From contig JADDOH010010890.1 of NCBI GenBank assembly GCA_016648135.1, positions 1 to 64,000 on the forward strand: a stretch of DNA of 64,000 bases, in the 5' to 3' direction. This stretch comes from Agrypnia vestita. Its lineage: Eukaryota > Arthropoda > Insecta > Trichoptera > Phryganeidae. A program made the translations under genes and the position numbers. The number at the start of each line of letters is the position of its first letter. The stretch's first letter is position 1. Shown one piece after another: positions 44,707 to 56,284 of this stretch. The notes under the pieces were generated by a model. The model did not search any database. It worked only from the letters and a program-made list of their open reading frames with translations, and was not told where the DNA came from.

Positions 44707-45116
44707 TATTAATCGCTTGGTCCACAAGATATATACTTATTTTTAAAATTTTATTCTTGTACTCCGAAGTCTTGGCGTTTATCTTTTTTTTCTCCCCAAA
44801 TAACAATCTTGTAATTTTCAGAATACGGCCGGTATTTGGAGAATAGTTGTCCCCGCGATGCTCGTAATGCGCGCTGATCGTGACACACATTTGAACCAAA
44901 GCGAGAGTAGTATTGTTGTGTTACTATGCCGGGGGAGTTCGGCAGTCAACAGGTCGTTATGCAGTTGTTATGACGTGCAGTTATTGCGAAAACTTTTCCT
45001 GAAGCCTCGCTCCGGGCGCGAGCGGTCCGAGCCGGTGCCGATCGTTACTATCGGAATAGATACTTACGTGACGTTTGGACTGCTCACGTTGAAGAAATGT
45101 GACGCAAGCGTGATAA

Positions 45117-46652
45117 GAGTCCGTTCACTTTAGGAAAACCACTTGCATTAGTGTAAGTAACAGTGCGTTTGCGAAATGTCGTAGCATTACTTTTTTGTTA
45201 AATGGTAGACGCTAAAAAAAATATAAATTGTATTTTATTTAATTAATGTATATTATAGATGTCTCACTGAGACGAAAGTGTATATATTTTTATTTTATTA
45301 AGAGAGAGTAGGTATAGAAGTCTTTATGGGTGTACATAGGACTTACGACCTACCGTATCGTAAGCCAACCGTACGATAGGTCGTAAGTCCTATGTACACT
45401 ATACCTACTCTCTCTTATTAAAAAAAAATATACACTTTCGTCTCTGTGAGACATCTATAATATACATTAATTGATTATTGATGTCCCTGTGTCAACAATC
45501 CAGTTCTGTTCTGAAAAATTTGAACATACTCAAAATATTCAGTATTTTATTTTCTTAACGTGAAATAAGCACACATATATTATAAAAAAACTATATTTCA
45601 TTTTTTTAATCCCCAAATAATAATTATTTAGAAATCTATTCGTGACCGTAACTAGAATCCAATAACTGATCTAATTTCTTTTTCAAAATTAGAATGATTT
45701 CAAAATTGTTAAATAAAATAAAAATATTGACTTTATGCTTTTTTAATAAAATTCTCTTAATTAGATTTTTTTTTAAATTTCATGATTGTTTTAAATATTT
45801 CAGTTTAAGTATAATTAAAACTAGTAAATGTATCCACTATTGTAAGGCATATTTCATTAGTATTAATCAAAATATATCATTCTCTACGCAACAATATCCA
45901 TCACTAACGCTACCACATGGCTCAAATAATAATGAGGTATAAGAAGCAAAAAAAGAAAAATTCTGTATTTTATTTCCATCACTAATGTTATCAAGGCGCT
46001 ACGCTACTCTCGATAGCGCTGTTCTCACAGTCTTAACTGGCGGCCGAAATATATAATATAATTACGTTTTTTTGACTGATTATGGCTTTTAAAATAAATA
46101 TATAAGCGGGTATAATTGTGGTTAAATAATTTCGAATTCTTATAGTTAATTTTAATCAGACAAACTATAGTCGTTTGTATCGGACTCCGAATCCTCGTCT
46201 AAATTTATATTAAATTGATTAAAGTCTGTGATTTCATCCATTTGAATATCCTTCGTCGCGTTCTCAGTTTCAATTCCTTTTGAATGTCAGCAAACATTTT
46301 CCCATTCGCTGATGGTTATTTTATCAACTTTTCTCTTTTATCTTTATATAACTTATCTTTATATATTTATATAATTCTTCGAGATATTTATATGCATTTA
46401 AAACTATCTCCTTTGTTTGACCTGAAAGAGATTTCTCCTTTCCTAACATAAAAATATTCTTGATTTTGTAGTCACCGTACCTTTAAGCAAAAAATATTAA
46501 ACAATGAAACGACCGCTCCGCTCGCCGGTCAGAGTGTTACTGGAGCGGCCAATGAAGTTGGTTTAAAAAACTAATACAATTTCACAATTTTCGTGTTACA
46601 GAGGGTATTACTCACACTAATGCAAGTGGCTTACCTAAAGTGAATGGACTCT
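45117..46652. mobile_element. Inverted-repeat element with a nested fold-back
   Basis: AGTCCGTTCACTTTAGG and CCACTTGCATTAGTGT at 45117-45160 are inverted at 46607-46652 (three or four differences in about 44 bases). The interior has no transposase. The 232-base fold-back at 45241 lies just inside the left end. Target duplication not recognised. Confidence 0.6.
45241..45472. repeat. Long fold-back hairpin
   Basis: Arms of about 105 bases: AATTAATGTATATTATAGAT at the left, inverted at the right end; ACATAGGACTTACGACCTA and TAGGTCGTAAGTCCTATGT near the tip. A single left arm of the same family lies at 62721-62830, so it is a dispersed repeat. Confidence 0.75.
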
Positions 46653-46706
46653 ACCTCCGAGAACGCCGCTAGCAGAGAGAATTTCACTATTTTAACATTG
46701 TATTAA

Positions 46707-47277
46707 TCTATACCTATAAAATTCAATGTCTGTCTGTCTGTCTGTTCTCTATACAAATCCACACCGTTTGTCCGATTCGATTCAAATTTTGCATACTTAT
46801 GCTTTGGGTTATGTTGAATGTTGTTAAATGTTGCCTATGTTACCCGGCGGGTAACATAGGCAACATTTCCTCTTTATTTTCATACCCCTTCCCTTCCCCC
46901 TTACATATTTTCGATGCAAATTTGTACCGTTTGACCGATCGGACTCAAAAGTTGGAAACTTATTCATTAGAACTCGGCGGGTAACAAAGATAACAATTCC
47001 CCTTTATTCTCATACCCCTTCCCCTCCCCACTGACATATTTTCGATGCAAATCTGTACCGTTTGACCGATCGGACTCAAAATTTGGAAACTTATTCATTC
47101 TCGGGGACTCGGCGGGTAACATATGCGACATTTCCTCCCTATTTTTTTAACCCTTCCCCGCCCCTGATATATTTTTGATGCAAATGTATACTGTTCGAAT
47201 CGAACCTTTGTTTACCCTCACAAATTTATCTTAAACTTAATTCTTATCCCGTGCAACGCCGGGTATTAACAGCTAGT
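46707..47277 (+). mobile_element. Complete non-autonomous Helitron
   Basis: Starts TCTATACC after an A and ends CTAGT before a T, the A|T insertion preference of Helitrons. CCCG...CGGG (47248-47263) near the 3' end can form the usual terminal hairpin. Contains a (TCTG)n run, a 41-base palindrome at 46827-46867, and three tandem units of about 125 bases starting CGGCGGGTAACA. No Rep/helicase coding. Same family as 31095-31630. Confidence 0.8.
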
Positions 47278-47573
47278 TATTAATCTATTTTTATTTTTTA
47301 TTTATTTATCGTATTTGGGAGACAAAAAAACATTTATCATTCAATCTTGGGTAGAAAATATTTTTTACACTCTGGGTGACATGTCAGTAATAGGCGTGAT
47401 GACAGTATTAAAGAATTAAAGAATAAGTGATTTTAGAGAAGAACATATTTTGAAAGGATTCTAAAAAGTGATTCAGTTTTAATATACACATTGAGATTAA
47501 TAAGATTTTCAATAAAATAAAAGTGTATAATTGTGCGATCCGCCATTTTAACTGGAACACCGGTCAGAGCGAA

Positions 47574-47656
47574 TGACGTCACGCTTCAGTACCCATCACC
47601 GTGTCTTTAAACCGTTGCCATAGACACAATGCAATGTTTACTGAGGCTTGACGTCA
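47574..47656. promoter_or_regulatory. Two CRE-type palindromes in an inverted repeat
   Basis: TGACGTCA occurs at 47574-47581 and 47649-47656, the consensus for CREB/ATF factors. Adjacent bases are inverted too (GC[TC]TCAGTA), so the pair sits in a small fold-back. Regulatory use is possible but nothing downstream supports it. Confidence 0.35.
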
Positions 47657-47895
47657 CATAGACGAAATGACAGCTGCGGGCGTTTTTGAGAGAAATTAAA
47701 AAGATGTAGATGAAAATGCAATTATTTGCGTAAAAACTTAGTTTATTACTGAAATAATGTTATTTTCGGTAATACTTTCGTAATAATTTCGTGTACCTAC
47801 AATATAGAATGTAATTTAAAATCTGTCATCATGTCCATTACAGGGATGAGCGTAATGTAATTTATACTGAAAATTTTAAATTCGTTAGTTAAAAT

Positions 47896-47945
47896 TCAAG
47901 GCTGATGATGGACCCTGCAATGGGATCCGAAACGTCGGCCAGAGA
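47896..47945 (+). ncRNA. Hammerhead-ribozyme-like motif with GTC site
   Basis: CTGATGA (47902-47908), hairpin GGACCCTGCAATGGGATCC, GAAAC (47929-47933) directly followed by GTC and GGCC. The core strands are exact, and ACGT spans the second core strand and the cleavage triplet, as in forms with a minimal or dimeric stem III. Stem II has one bulged base and one extra T after CTGATGA; stem I pairing is weak. A decayed relative lies at 55262-55310. Confidence 0.5.
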
Positions 47946-49449
47946 TTAACTAAACTATTCATTATCAATCCTTTAAGAGAAACCGAGTGGAGTAGTTTTA
48001 GTCTATGATTTTCGAAGGACTGGTTAGTACTAATTATATGGTTGGTGAATTCTGAGAAGTTATTGTTCCTTAAGCAACGGCGATGTTCCTTTATTCTTTT
48101 ATTTATTTTTCTCTATTTCATACATTCCACTCTATTTCATCATTTCTAATAAATTAACTTTAGTTTTTGAGTTTGAAGGAAAGTGTGTGCATTATGAAGT
48201 TTAATTTAGTGTAAATCAAAATAATCATGCTGCACCACAAATTAACTGCCATATCAATCAATAAAATTCAAAAACATGTTTTCAAGAGCAATTAATTGTA
48301 TTACATCGAAGAAACTAAAATAAATACATACACACACAACACAACACAGAAGAACACACAGGTACATCTACGTAGACAGATTTTACGCTTGTATTACGTT
48401 TACGGTTGATTCCACCACAGTTACACAAAACTCATGAAAAGCTCTGAGGGAAATTTTTAAAAAGTTATGAATGAAAGTAAGAGGTATTTCCCGACGTAAA
48501 CAGGGGTGGCTGGCCGCGCGGGCGGGGGTGGGGGGTGATGGCGGAATAGGGGGCGTTTTTTACGTTGCCATTCTGTAGTAAATAAAGTACCGAGGCTCGC
48601 AGGGCCCGTAATGGGGAAGGGATAAGTTTAATGTTTTACGGTTTATTTATTCAGGCGTCTGCAACGCGTAAGTCACGTTTTTCAAATGAACTTTATTTTA
48701 TTCCAAATTTACACTGGCTCAAGAATATCGTAATTGAAAAGTGTGTTTTTTTCACGTTTAATAATTTAATTAGAATAATTTACTTCCAAGAATGACATTA
48801 CTTGTACGTTACTTATATTTTACTTTTATATTATATCCAATGGCATTATCCTCCAGTACAAATACAAAATAATATTTTGTATATACCATAATAGTAGATC
48901 TTTGTATGTTGTAAATTGTAGTAGATAGAATAAAGAAAGAATCGCTGAGACGTTTGTGCGGGGAGAGGGTGGTGTTTGGGACTTATTAATATGTATCTTG
49001 AACGAATTTAATTTCTGTACCCTCCTCCTTTCTTCCATTCCCACCGGTTCGGCCAATCAGTGGATCGGCGACCTTGAGACGGAATGGATCTATAGGCCGT
49101 CATAATATAGCTTGGAGACTCGTTGTCTATTATGTTGTGCAGCATTTATCCTCGATGAAGTACCGAAAATTCTTAATGGTAGATTGTCTTGCTCTGGGGG
49201 ATAATAAGCTGGAAGAGATATACCACAGAGAGAACGAAGTGACGATAAACCCAGCAGCACCCAAGACTCATCCTGGGTCCACCAAACATCGCTGATGATG
49301 AAGTACTGTACTACCAGCATGGAAAAATAATTAGTTAAATACCATGTTATATTTGGCGCAAGAATGATTGTTATATTGTGTAAACTATTTAACATACACA
49401 TTCGGCTCCGGCTTCACAGCCCTGATAACACGTGTACTGATTCAAATTC
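47946..49449. other. Non-coding stretch
   Basis: No gene. 48495-48560 is G-rich. Overlapping frames at 49074-49401 on both strands have no recognised domain. Confidence 0.4.
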
Positions 49450-49625
49450 AAAGAGTAGCTTGTTGGCCTTGTGGATAGGACTCTCGCCTCGTGATCCAAA
49501 GGCCGCGAGTTCGAACCTCACTCCAAAAAAGCAAGTTAGTCCTATTTTCATAGCACAAGCGTTTAGCTTAGCATTGATGTGACACGTATTCCGTCATCGC
49601 ATCTCTATTTATTTAAAAAAAAAAT
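49450..49625 (+). repeat. tRNA-derived SINE (family S)
   Basis: A-box-like TTGTGGATAGGACTC, B-box-like GAGTTCGAACCTC, then AGTCCTATTTTCATAGCACA, AGCGTTTAGCTTAG, GTGACACGTATTCCGT and GCATCTCTATTTA with an A-rich tail. Best copy of the family. Confidence 0.8.
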
Positions 49626-50012
49626 GACTGAGGTCAACTACTCTAGCTGCTTACCCTATGTATTTATGTGTAATTTATTCTCCATACAATTTTTCATTTC
49701 GTGGTTCTAGCTATAATTTATTACGGGTTAAAAAGCCTGTGGAAAAACGGACCCTTCGATGTTGCGTCTGTGTGTCTGAGTTTGTTTTCATTTTGTTTGT
49801 TTCCATTAAAAATTTATATTTGGGTCAGGGCTAAGCGGCGTACATATGTTAATATATTTATCGCTTAGATAAATGTGGGTACGTTTTGAGATTAATTTAC
49901 CTTTTGAGATTAATTTACCTTTTTATTAGTAAATTTATTAGACATCAAATTTTGTTAGCAGCCAGTTTAATTTTTTAAATCTTGGCTTGTAAAGCTAAGC
50001 TTTTATTAGTTA

Positions 50013-50110
50013 ACTAGCTGTAACCCGTCAAAACTGACGGATCTTTTACACGACAGACAACGAAATTATTATAATCCGGATTTATTAGACATCAAATTTT
50101 GTTAACAGTG
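50013..50110 (-). mobile_element. Helitron 3' terminus
   Basis: On the minus strand, a perfect hairpin CCGTCAGTTTTGACGG is followed by GTTACAG and CTAGT (50017-50013), then T. This is a textbook Helitron 3' end. The 5' end was not found; similarity with 26975 and 56440 (GACAACGAAATTATTATA) suggests one family. Confidence 0.65.
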
Positions 50111-50379
50111 ACTTTGACGATTTTGACGTTGACCGTTTTCCATACTACTGTTTCTTAGTGCTTAATGTATCACCATCATCAATATTGACTATGTAACTCC
50201 TGAATTACAGAAATGTGCTGCAGTTAAATTCGTGCCCAGTGAGTTACTGTAATAAATAAAAGTTAAATTGTTTTTTAATGTTTCATTTCGTCTCTCACCG
50301 CTACGATCCTTGATAATATATAATGTCGAACCTACCGCAAATTATCGAAATAATGCTCTGCTGCTAATGGTATTTGATA

Positions 50380-50660
50380 TTAAAATCCATAAATTTAAAA
50401 GGTCGATGCTGAAAACATCACGATCCAATAAGGCAAGAAGTCAAACCCCGAGTCGTAGAAGTTGTTCATCGTATCGCCATACCCGAGTGGCAATGGGCCG
50501 GACACTAGTAAAAGAGATTACTGTTGGAAAATAAAGCGTGTGAAATATCGGAAGGTCTCGACGAGATAACTGGCGAGGGCGGAAGGGATGATTTGAGCAA
50601 AAATCAGAGGGTCGAACCCTTCACCGGAGCGATGGATGAAATTGGGAGACATGTTGTATG
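50380..50660 (+). pseudogene. RTE-like ORF2 C-terminal relic
   Basis: Degenerate blocks: VVHRIAIPEWQWA (in a shifted phase), then RVKYRKVSTR, NWRGRKG and the last codons near 50650. The order resembles the QWAGH...RW end of the RTE copy at 44055. Weak. Confidence 0.45.
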
Positions 50661-50979
50661 CCTTATGTCCTTTAGTATACATTAGAAAGTAATAATAATA
50701 AAGAATGTGAGCAAGTATATTTTTTTATGTTAAAATAAGACCTATCAGAGCAATCTTAGCGAAAAATATTGGTAGTTATATTTGATTTATCAATTATTAT
50801 TATTATATTATTTAATAAACGGACATGGGCCAATAAAATACAATACATAACATGAACAACATACAATACATCAGAATAAAGGTTATTTTTATTTATTTAT
50901 TTATCTTAATTATTTAGTTCCACACATAATGTTTTGTGGGCTAACATGATTTCGCTCAAACATATTGCATTCCATCTAG

Positions 50980-51430
50980 TCATTTAAAAGTTTTTACAAT
51001 AAAATTTTTGCACTCGTGTTTAAATCTCCTTGTATTCACCGTGTTTTGAATTTTCTTTGTCAGGCTATCGAAGATTTTTAAGCCTTTGTACATCATACAA
51101 TCTTGTGAGGTGTTTTCCTTTTTCTTTGGAAGTCTTATGTTGTCGCTTCCTCTTGTATTGTAAGAATCAAAATCCCTATTCAGCTTCATCCTGTCATCAA
51201 AGTATTTGGGTACTAATCCGTGTTTAATTTTAAATATTTGCACCAATACATTATACTTTATTCTTTGATTTACTGTTTGTAGTCTTAGGGCATTCCTTAT
51301 TTTTGTTATTTTTGTTCCTCCTATTACACTTCAATATCATGCAACACTATTTGAAGTTTCTTTAGCATTCTGTCATTGCTTATAAACAATATACTGGAAA
51401 AATAATCTATGTGCGGGAGAATCATAGTAT
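50980..51430 (-). pseudogene. LINE reverse transcriptase C-terminal region (CR1/jockey-like)
   Basis: The minus frame runs IRNALRLQTVNQRIKYNVLV, QIFKIKHGLVPKYFDDRMKL, YNTRGSDNIRLPKKKE and YKGLKIFDSLTKKIQN to a stop at 50980. This is the thumb/C-terminal region: L.L..V.QR, the N-x-R...LP block and the G-x-K-x-[FW]-[DN]-S-L block. Upstream, LPHIDYFSSILF follows in another phase, so one shift near 51300. One of the longest clean reverse transcriptase ends here. Confidence 0.75.
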
Positions 51431-51704
51431 TTCATATTAATAAACTTGTATTTTTAGTTATATATCTTCTTATTCTTCCAAGTAATTTAAAACAAAGGAC
51501 AAATGAAAAGTAGTAACAAGATGGAGATAGGATAACATTCAATTTAGAAAGATATTTCAAGGTGACTTGTTAAATATATATTTTTGTTGTATAAAATTTT
51601 TTAATTACTTAAGATACATGTACTTTACAAATTATATGTACATTTGATAATTTATACATTGCCTAGTATATGTATGCATTAACTACGAGTATTTTTAATT
51701 ATTA

Positions 51705-51895
51705 TTTTTAGTTGAGATGCGAACACGGAGTATGTTATCTGAAATAACATCAATATCTTTTATCATACCATTCAAACTAAGCTAAAAGTCTGTACAATGA
51801 AAATAGGGTTAATTTGCTGGTTCTTGGATTGGGGCTCGAACCACTGACCACTAGGCGAGCGTCATGACTACACCAACAAGCTACTCAGTATAACT
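51705..51895 (-). repeat. tRNA-derived SINE (family S)
   Basis: Minus strand: A-box-like TGTAGTCATGACGCTCG, B-box-like GGTTCGAGCCCC, then the family body ending GCATCTCAACTAA. Confidence 0.7.
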
Positions 51896-52682
51896 TAGAC
51901 CCATACAACATCTTGCTAGATGTTTTTCGGTAGATATATCCATACACACAACAAACACAAAATTTATAGGTAACATCTTAAAAAGTAACTCTTATACCAA
52001 CTAATTTAAATACCTACTAAAGGAACAGTAATAGAATACAATAAAAAATGAATAGAAGAATTTAAAAAGCTTCACATGAATTTATTAATTAATTTATCCT
52101 AGATTATAATAATGACAAATCTAAAGCACACACCATTTATATAAGTTTGTTAGCTAGCCATGGTGACCAATTCGCAGCTAAATTTTCTAATGCGGAAAAC
52201 ATAGATAATTCAAATTATGTATTTCATTTTTAAAAATATATTTTAAGCAAAAGCTGGTCGCGTAGCGACCATTACCGCCCGCGGAGTGCCCAGAAAAGCT
52301 GCTAAACTCACAGGGTTTGCATCTTTTTTGCTAGTTATATTATAAAAGTTTACATCGTTAAAATATTTTAATAAATAATGAAATTAAATTATGTTGTCAA
52401 GATTTTGCTTTTATTAAAATGTATCTGCTTGCTTTCAGAGTTAATTAAAAAAATAAACAAGTTTAGAGGTCCTATTACCGTAGCGAAATTCATCACAAAA
52501 ATAACCAGGCTTGATAAAATCACCTACATTCCTTGCTTCCTCAAAGGGAAATGAATCCGATACCCCTTGTGATTGGGGTGTGACAAACCTAATTTTTTAT
52601 TTTATTAGTAACATGGCGGCCGTCTTTATTTTAACTATACGTATGTATTTATAGAGGGATATCGAAACACATTTGTAGGTGT
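51896..52682. other. AT-rich non-coding stretch
   Basis: Contains a short palindrome TGGTCGCGTAGCGACCA at 52255-52271. No gene seen. Confidence 0.4.
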
Positions 52683-52850
52683 TTTTTTAAATAGAGATGG
52701 GAACACGTGTCACATCAATATTCCTACTATTTTCAAAGTAAGCAGTCGCTTGTTTGATGACAATAGGACTAGCATGCTGATCTCTTGGTGCGAGGCTTGA
52801 ACCACTAACCACTTTTTCAGTAGGCGAGTATCATAACCTTAACCTTAACC
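52683..52850 (-). repeat. tRNA-derived SINE (family S)
   Basis: Minus strand: B-box-like GGTTCAAGCCTC and body AGTCCTATTGTCATC, AATATTGATGTGACACGTGT and CATCTCTATTTA. Confidence 0.7.
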
Positions 52851-53489
52851 TTAGACCCCTTTTGTTATCTAAATATCAGACGGTTCTTTTTCTTAAAAAT
52901 TCCACGGTTTTACTATTTGGAAGAGTAGACAAATTTCTTATTCATCCCTAATCACGAGCGCATCTCAAAACTTCAGTAAATCAAAACTGTCAGTTTTTGG
53001 CTACGGCTTATAAGATACGCCAGCCTGGAAAGTGATCGTTACGCCAGCCTGATAGCGTTGTAGGAATTTGCCATATTTGGATTCTAAGCGAGATAATTTT
53101 GTTAAATTGTAAGACGGTCTTTTGGGTCTTACACTAAATTGATAAAGGAGACTTTTTTTTTAAAATTTTGAAGATGCATACAGAAGACCAGATATGTATG
53201 TCATATCGACATACTTATTATTTTTTAAGCGTAGCTAAGGCATCGTGCTCTGAAGAATAGGACACTCGTTTCGAAACTCGTATCCATGATCAATTTATTT
53301 AAAATGCGAATATTCTAGACATTTCAAACGTATCTAAATTCTTTTTTTCATTTCTTTTTCCCAACGCGCATTAGTTAAATATAATTATTATTGCACACAA
53401 GTATTAAAGTCGTTTTTATTATTTAAATTTGCTGTAATTCATACAATAAATTTGATTAATTTTTTTAATACTAAAACCCGCTAAAATTT
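52851..53489. other. Non-coding stretch
   Basis: A short duplicated phrase TTACGCCAGCCTG (53038, with a related ACGCCAGCCTGG at 53016). No gene. Confidence 0.4.
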
Positions 53490-53790
53490 CAATGAACTAA
53501 CCACCAGGCCGTTTTCCGCGGGTTTAGGCAGAGAGGATGGAGCGTCACACTCTTCTGTCCCAACACACAACTCTCACCTCATTCGCAATTAAATACAGCA
53601 GGCAAGCTCGTTGACTATTGAGGCTCTTAAAGGTTCCATCTTTAAGTATCTGAGCTATCTGATCATTCCCAGTCTTCCACGGCTCTCTATTTCTAGCGCC
53701 GTCAACACTCACGTGTTTTTCATATATTTTTCTTACCATTCTCTCCACATTATTTGCTCAACATTTCAAAAGGTCCTTTTTAAAAATTTT
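53490..53790 (-). pseudogene. Non-LTR retrotransposon (family A) 3' coding end
   Basis: The minus frame MERMVRKIYEKHVSVDGARN, KTGNDQIAQILKDGTFKSLN, SQRACLLYLIANEVRVVCWD and RRV gives 67 continuous codons of the region before the C-terminus, the cleanest family A stretch in the window. The end after RRV matches the conserved GGATGGAGCGTCACACTC... block but is shifted. Confidence 0.75.
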
Positions 53791-55029
53791 ATTCACTAAG
53801 CTAAGATCAGTTTCACATTCTTACCTAATTTGTTCATTCATAAATATTTTCCGATAGTAGTGGATGTGTCGATGGATTTAGATTTAGGCCTTAAACACTC
53901 CTTACAGATCCTTGAAATAATTAAGTGCGTCTTAATTTAATCGGTGCGTCTTGGCTTGCCTTTCCTGTAGTCCATCTTGTTTCCATAGATAACGTCCGGT
54001 GGTGGCGGTATAGAGTCGCCAGTTCCAGTGACAGGAACAATGCTTTTCTCACACTTACGCTTAAGTCACTCACTCTAATTTCGTTCCTCTTCTGCCAGCG
54101 GCAGGCTTCACCATTTTCAAATTTTCCGGAAATACGTCACAATGAATGACAATGAAAAAAGAAAAAGAAAACTGTGTAGCTGTGGATTAAGAATACTGAT
54201 GATGATGATCAAATATTTACTACAACGTATCCTTACCCAATGAGGATCCGTATCGAGGCGAGCAGTGATTTTATTGCGTTTATTAATTATGCCCAAGAGC
54301 ACTGTTCAATATCTAAAAATGTAAATATATCAAATGTAACGCCTAGGTGTATTGAAAAAAATCTAAGATTCAAAGAAAAGATCGGATTCTCTCAATTTGT
54401 TATAAACTTATTTTAATTAAATAATCCGACATAAAACGGGAGATTCCAAACCACTACCCATCACTTTCTTGCAAAAGAATTGATACACCTTTTGCCCTAT
54501 ACCTCTATATTCATGCCTTATATGTATATTCGTAATGTCTAGTTACTATACGGTTTTCGCCTCGAGACAATCTCTGGGGTAAGGATTTTTCACCCAAAAA
54601 ATTCTTTGGAGATTTTCTCGGCTTTAGTAGTCACCGTGTATACACAACGTCTCAGAGATTCGCTGTCTTGCGCCAAATGTCAAATGTCAGTCCATTAACC
54701 ATTTATGATGCGTCAACTTTTGTCAGTGTTGTTCTAAAATTTAATAATAAAATTAAGAAAATAAAACTTGAGTTCAACATAGAACAGTTTAGTAGGTACT
54801 ATAATAATTTACTTCTTAATACAGCATTATCACACCACTTCCTTAATACAGCATTATAAACATTATATATATACATTCAAACATTGAAAACCTTACGCGT
54901 TAAAAAAATACATTTATATTTAGAAAAAGAAAACACATTGTATAGAACCACTATTTACTGAATTATTAACATGCGTCGGGGCCAATGGACCGTTCATCAT
55001 GATACAACGTACCTATACTAAATATCCTG
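53791..55029. other. Non-coding stretch
   Basis: No family recognised. 54540-54670 is rich in short CTCGAG/CTCTGG-type blocks without clear structure. Confidence 0.35.
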
Positions 55030-55091
55030 TTGAATTATCAACATGTTTAGGGGCTAAATACCATTAGTCCCTAAACATGTTGATAATTCAA
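55030..55091. repeat. Perfect-arm hairpin (Penelope-like terminus)
   Basis: TTGAATTATCAACATGTTTA and the inverse, arms of about 28 bases with one difference, around a short ATACCAT loop. ACATGTTGATAATTCAATAA then ATAGTGGTTTTAAAC matches the sequence after the hammerhead-like hairpins at 42023 and 57704. Confidence 0.65.
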
Positions 55092-55261
55092 TAAATACAT
55101 AGTGGTTTTAAACGAATTGTTTTCTTTTTATTAATATATATTACCCAAGTTATTTTGCTGTCATTGAAAAAGTCATTACACTTGTATTTAAGCAATGTAT
55201 GGTAAAGACTGATTTGGTATTATTTCGGGGTTAAGTTTTCTAGGATATTCTACCGTATTTC

Positions 55262-55310
55262 TACGACGATTGGTTTCCCATTGCAGAGTCCATCATCAAG
55301 ACTGATGTGA
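55262..55310 (-). repeat. Decayed hammerhead-like motif
   Basis: Minus strand TTGATGATGGACTCTGCAAT followed by GGGAAACC and ATCGTCG. Close to the motif at 47896 (GATGATGGAC.CTGCAATGGGA shared), but GAAAC is lost. Confidence 0.5.
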
Positions 55311-56284
55311 TGTGTTTTGTTTTGATGTTCATCTGTTAGTCCATTGACAGTTGAAACTTCGTTATATGTGTGAATCTTAATCTCTCTACAACAGTTAAAA
55401 CGGACTAAATGTGTGTAATTTAACTTTTCCGAATAAATAGTTACAGGCATCTATGGTTCTAAGTGTCATTGTAAAATCGAATGCCATGTAGTTCTACACG
55501 GTACTGAGATTTATATCAAACATATCCCTGAAACGTATTTTATTGCGTCTCATTCTCCGGACACGGGTCACAAGCAAGATGGAATGTATTGTAACATTTT
55601 TACTTGTTTTCATGCCTTTTCCCATAAATAAATTGAGATCAGTATTTTTTCACAATTTTTCACCCTCTCAGCCTTCGATGTTTATAATGACGTTTCGCGC
55701 TACATTTATAAAGGGGCTTTTTTATTGCCACCCTCGCGGGCCCCCCGGACGGCGTGCACCAGTTTGCTTTTATCTCCTCCCGACCCTGCAGCCAATAATT
55801 TCTGGAAAACGTCATCCGGGCCTACTTTCATTATGTTCCAGCCGTCTGGGGCCATCTATATATTCTGCACGCATTCTCATTCTCACCAAAAGGTCACCGT
55901 AGAGCGCCGAGGGAACTAGAGAAATTTTCTCAACTCACTTACCAACTTTGAACTTCTTCCAACAACCACTTAGAATGTCTTTGCTTACGTAGACTATTTT
56001 TTTTAGACTTTAGAACTTTAAAATGAAATTAAACAGATAAATATCGTATTACCGCCCACGCTATTGGCTTTATTGGAGAGATAATTTTATGCCATTAGTG
56101 TTTAAATATAGGATGTTTTTTTAGAGGTTTGTTTTTCGAATTGGTTACGCTTTTTCCAGTAACAGCCAACTTGACAGCTGGTTGTGATTATTTCGCCACT
56201 GATAGACTTAGCTGCAACCCGAAAAAATAACGCAAAATTGATTCGCGTCTTTGCTAAGCCCTGGTATATATATTTATAGTATCC
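55311..56284. other. Non-coding stretch
   Basis: A GC-rich patch at 55725-55800. Frames of 119 and 64 codons at 55543-55919 have no recognised domain. Confidence 0.35.

Larger units (their letters stand above)
43095..44845. mobile_element. Inverted-repeat-bounded unit enclosing Penelope-like and RTE fragments
   Basis: ACGGCCGTATTCTGAAAATA at 43098 is inverted at 44807-44842 (the arms are about 35 bases, including AACAAGATTGTTATTT). Between them lie the GIY-YIG fragment, a Penelope-like 3' end, an RTE fragment, a TTAGG tract and a small hairpin at 44624-44706. Possibly a DNA element with nested insertions; no target duplication found. Confidence 0.5.

Noticed and set aside
52830..52856. Telomere-like repeat AACCTTAACCTTAACCTTAG
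   Set aside because: The unit is CCTTAA, not the arthropod CCTAA, and only three copies occur at a SINE edge.
55543..55902. 119-codon + strand frame as a gene
   Set aside because: No recognised domain, no clear promoter or splice context, and overlapping frames in GC-richer sequence.
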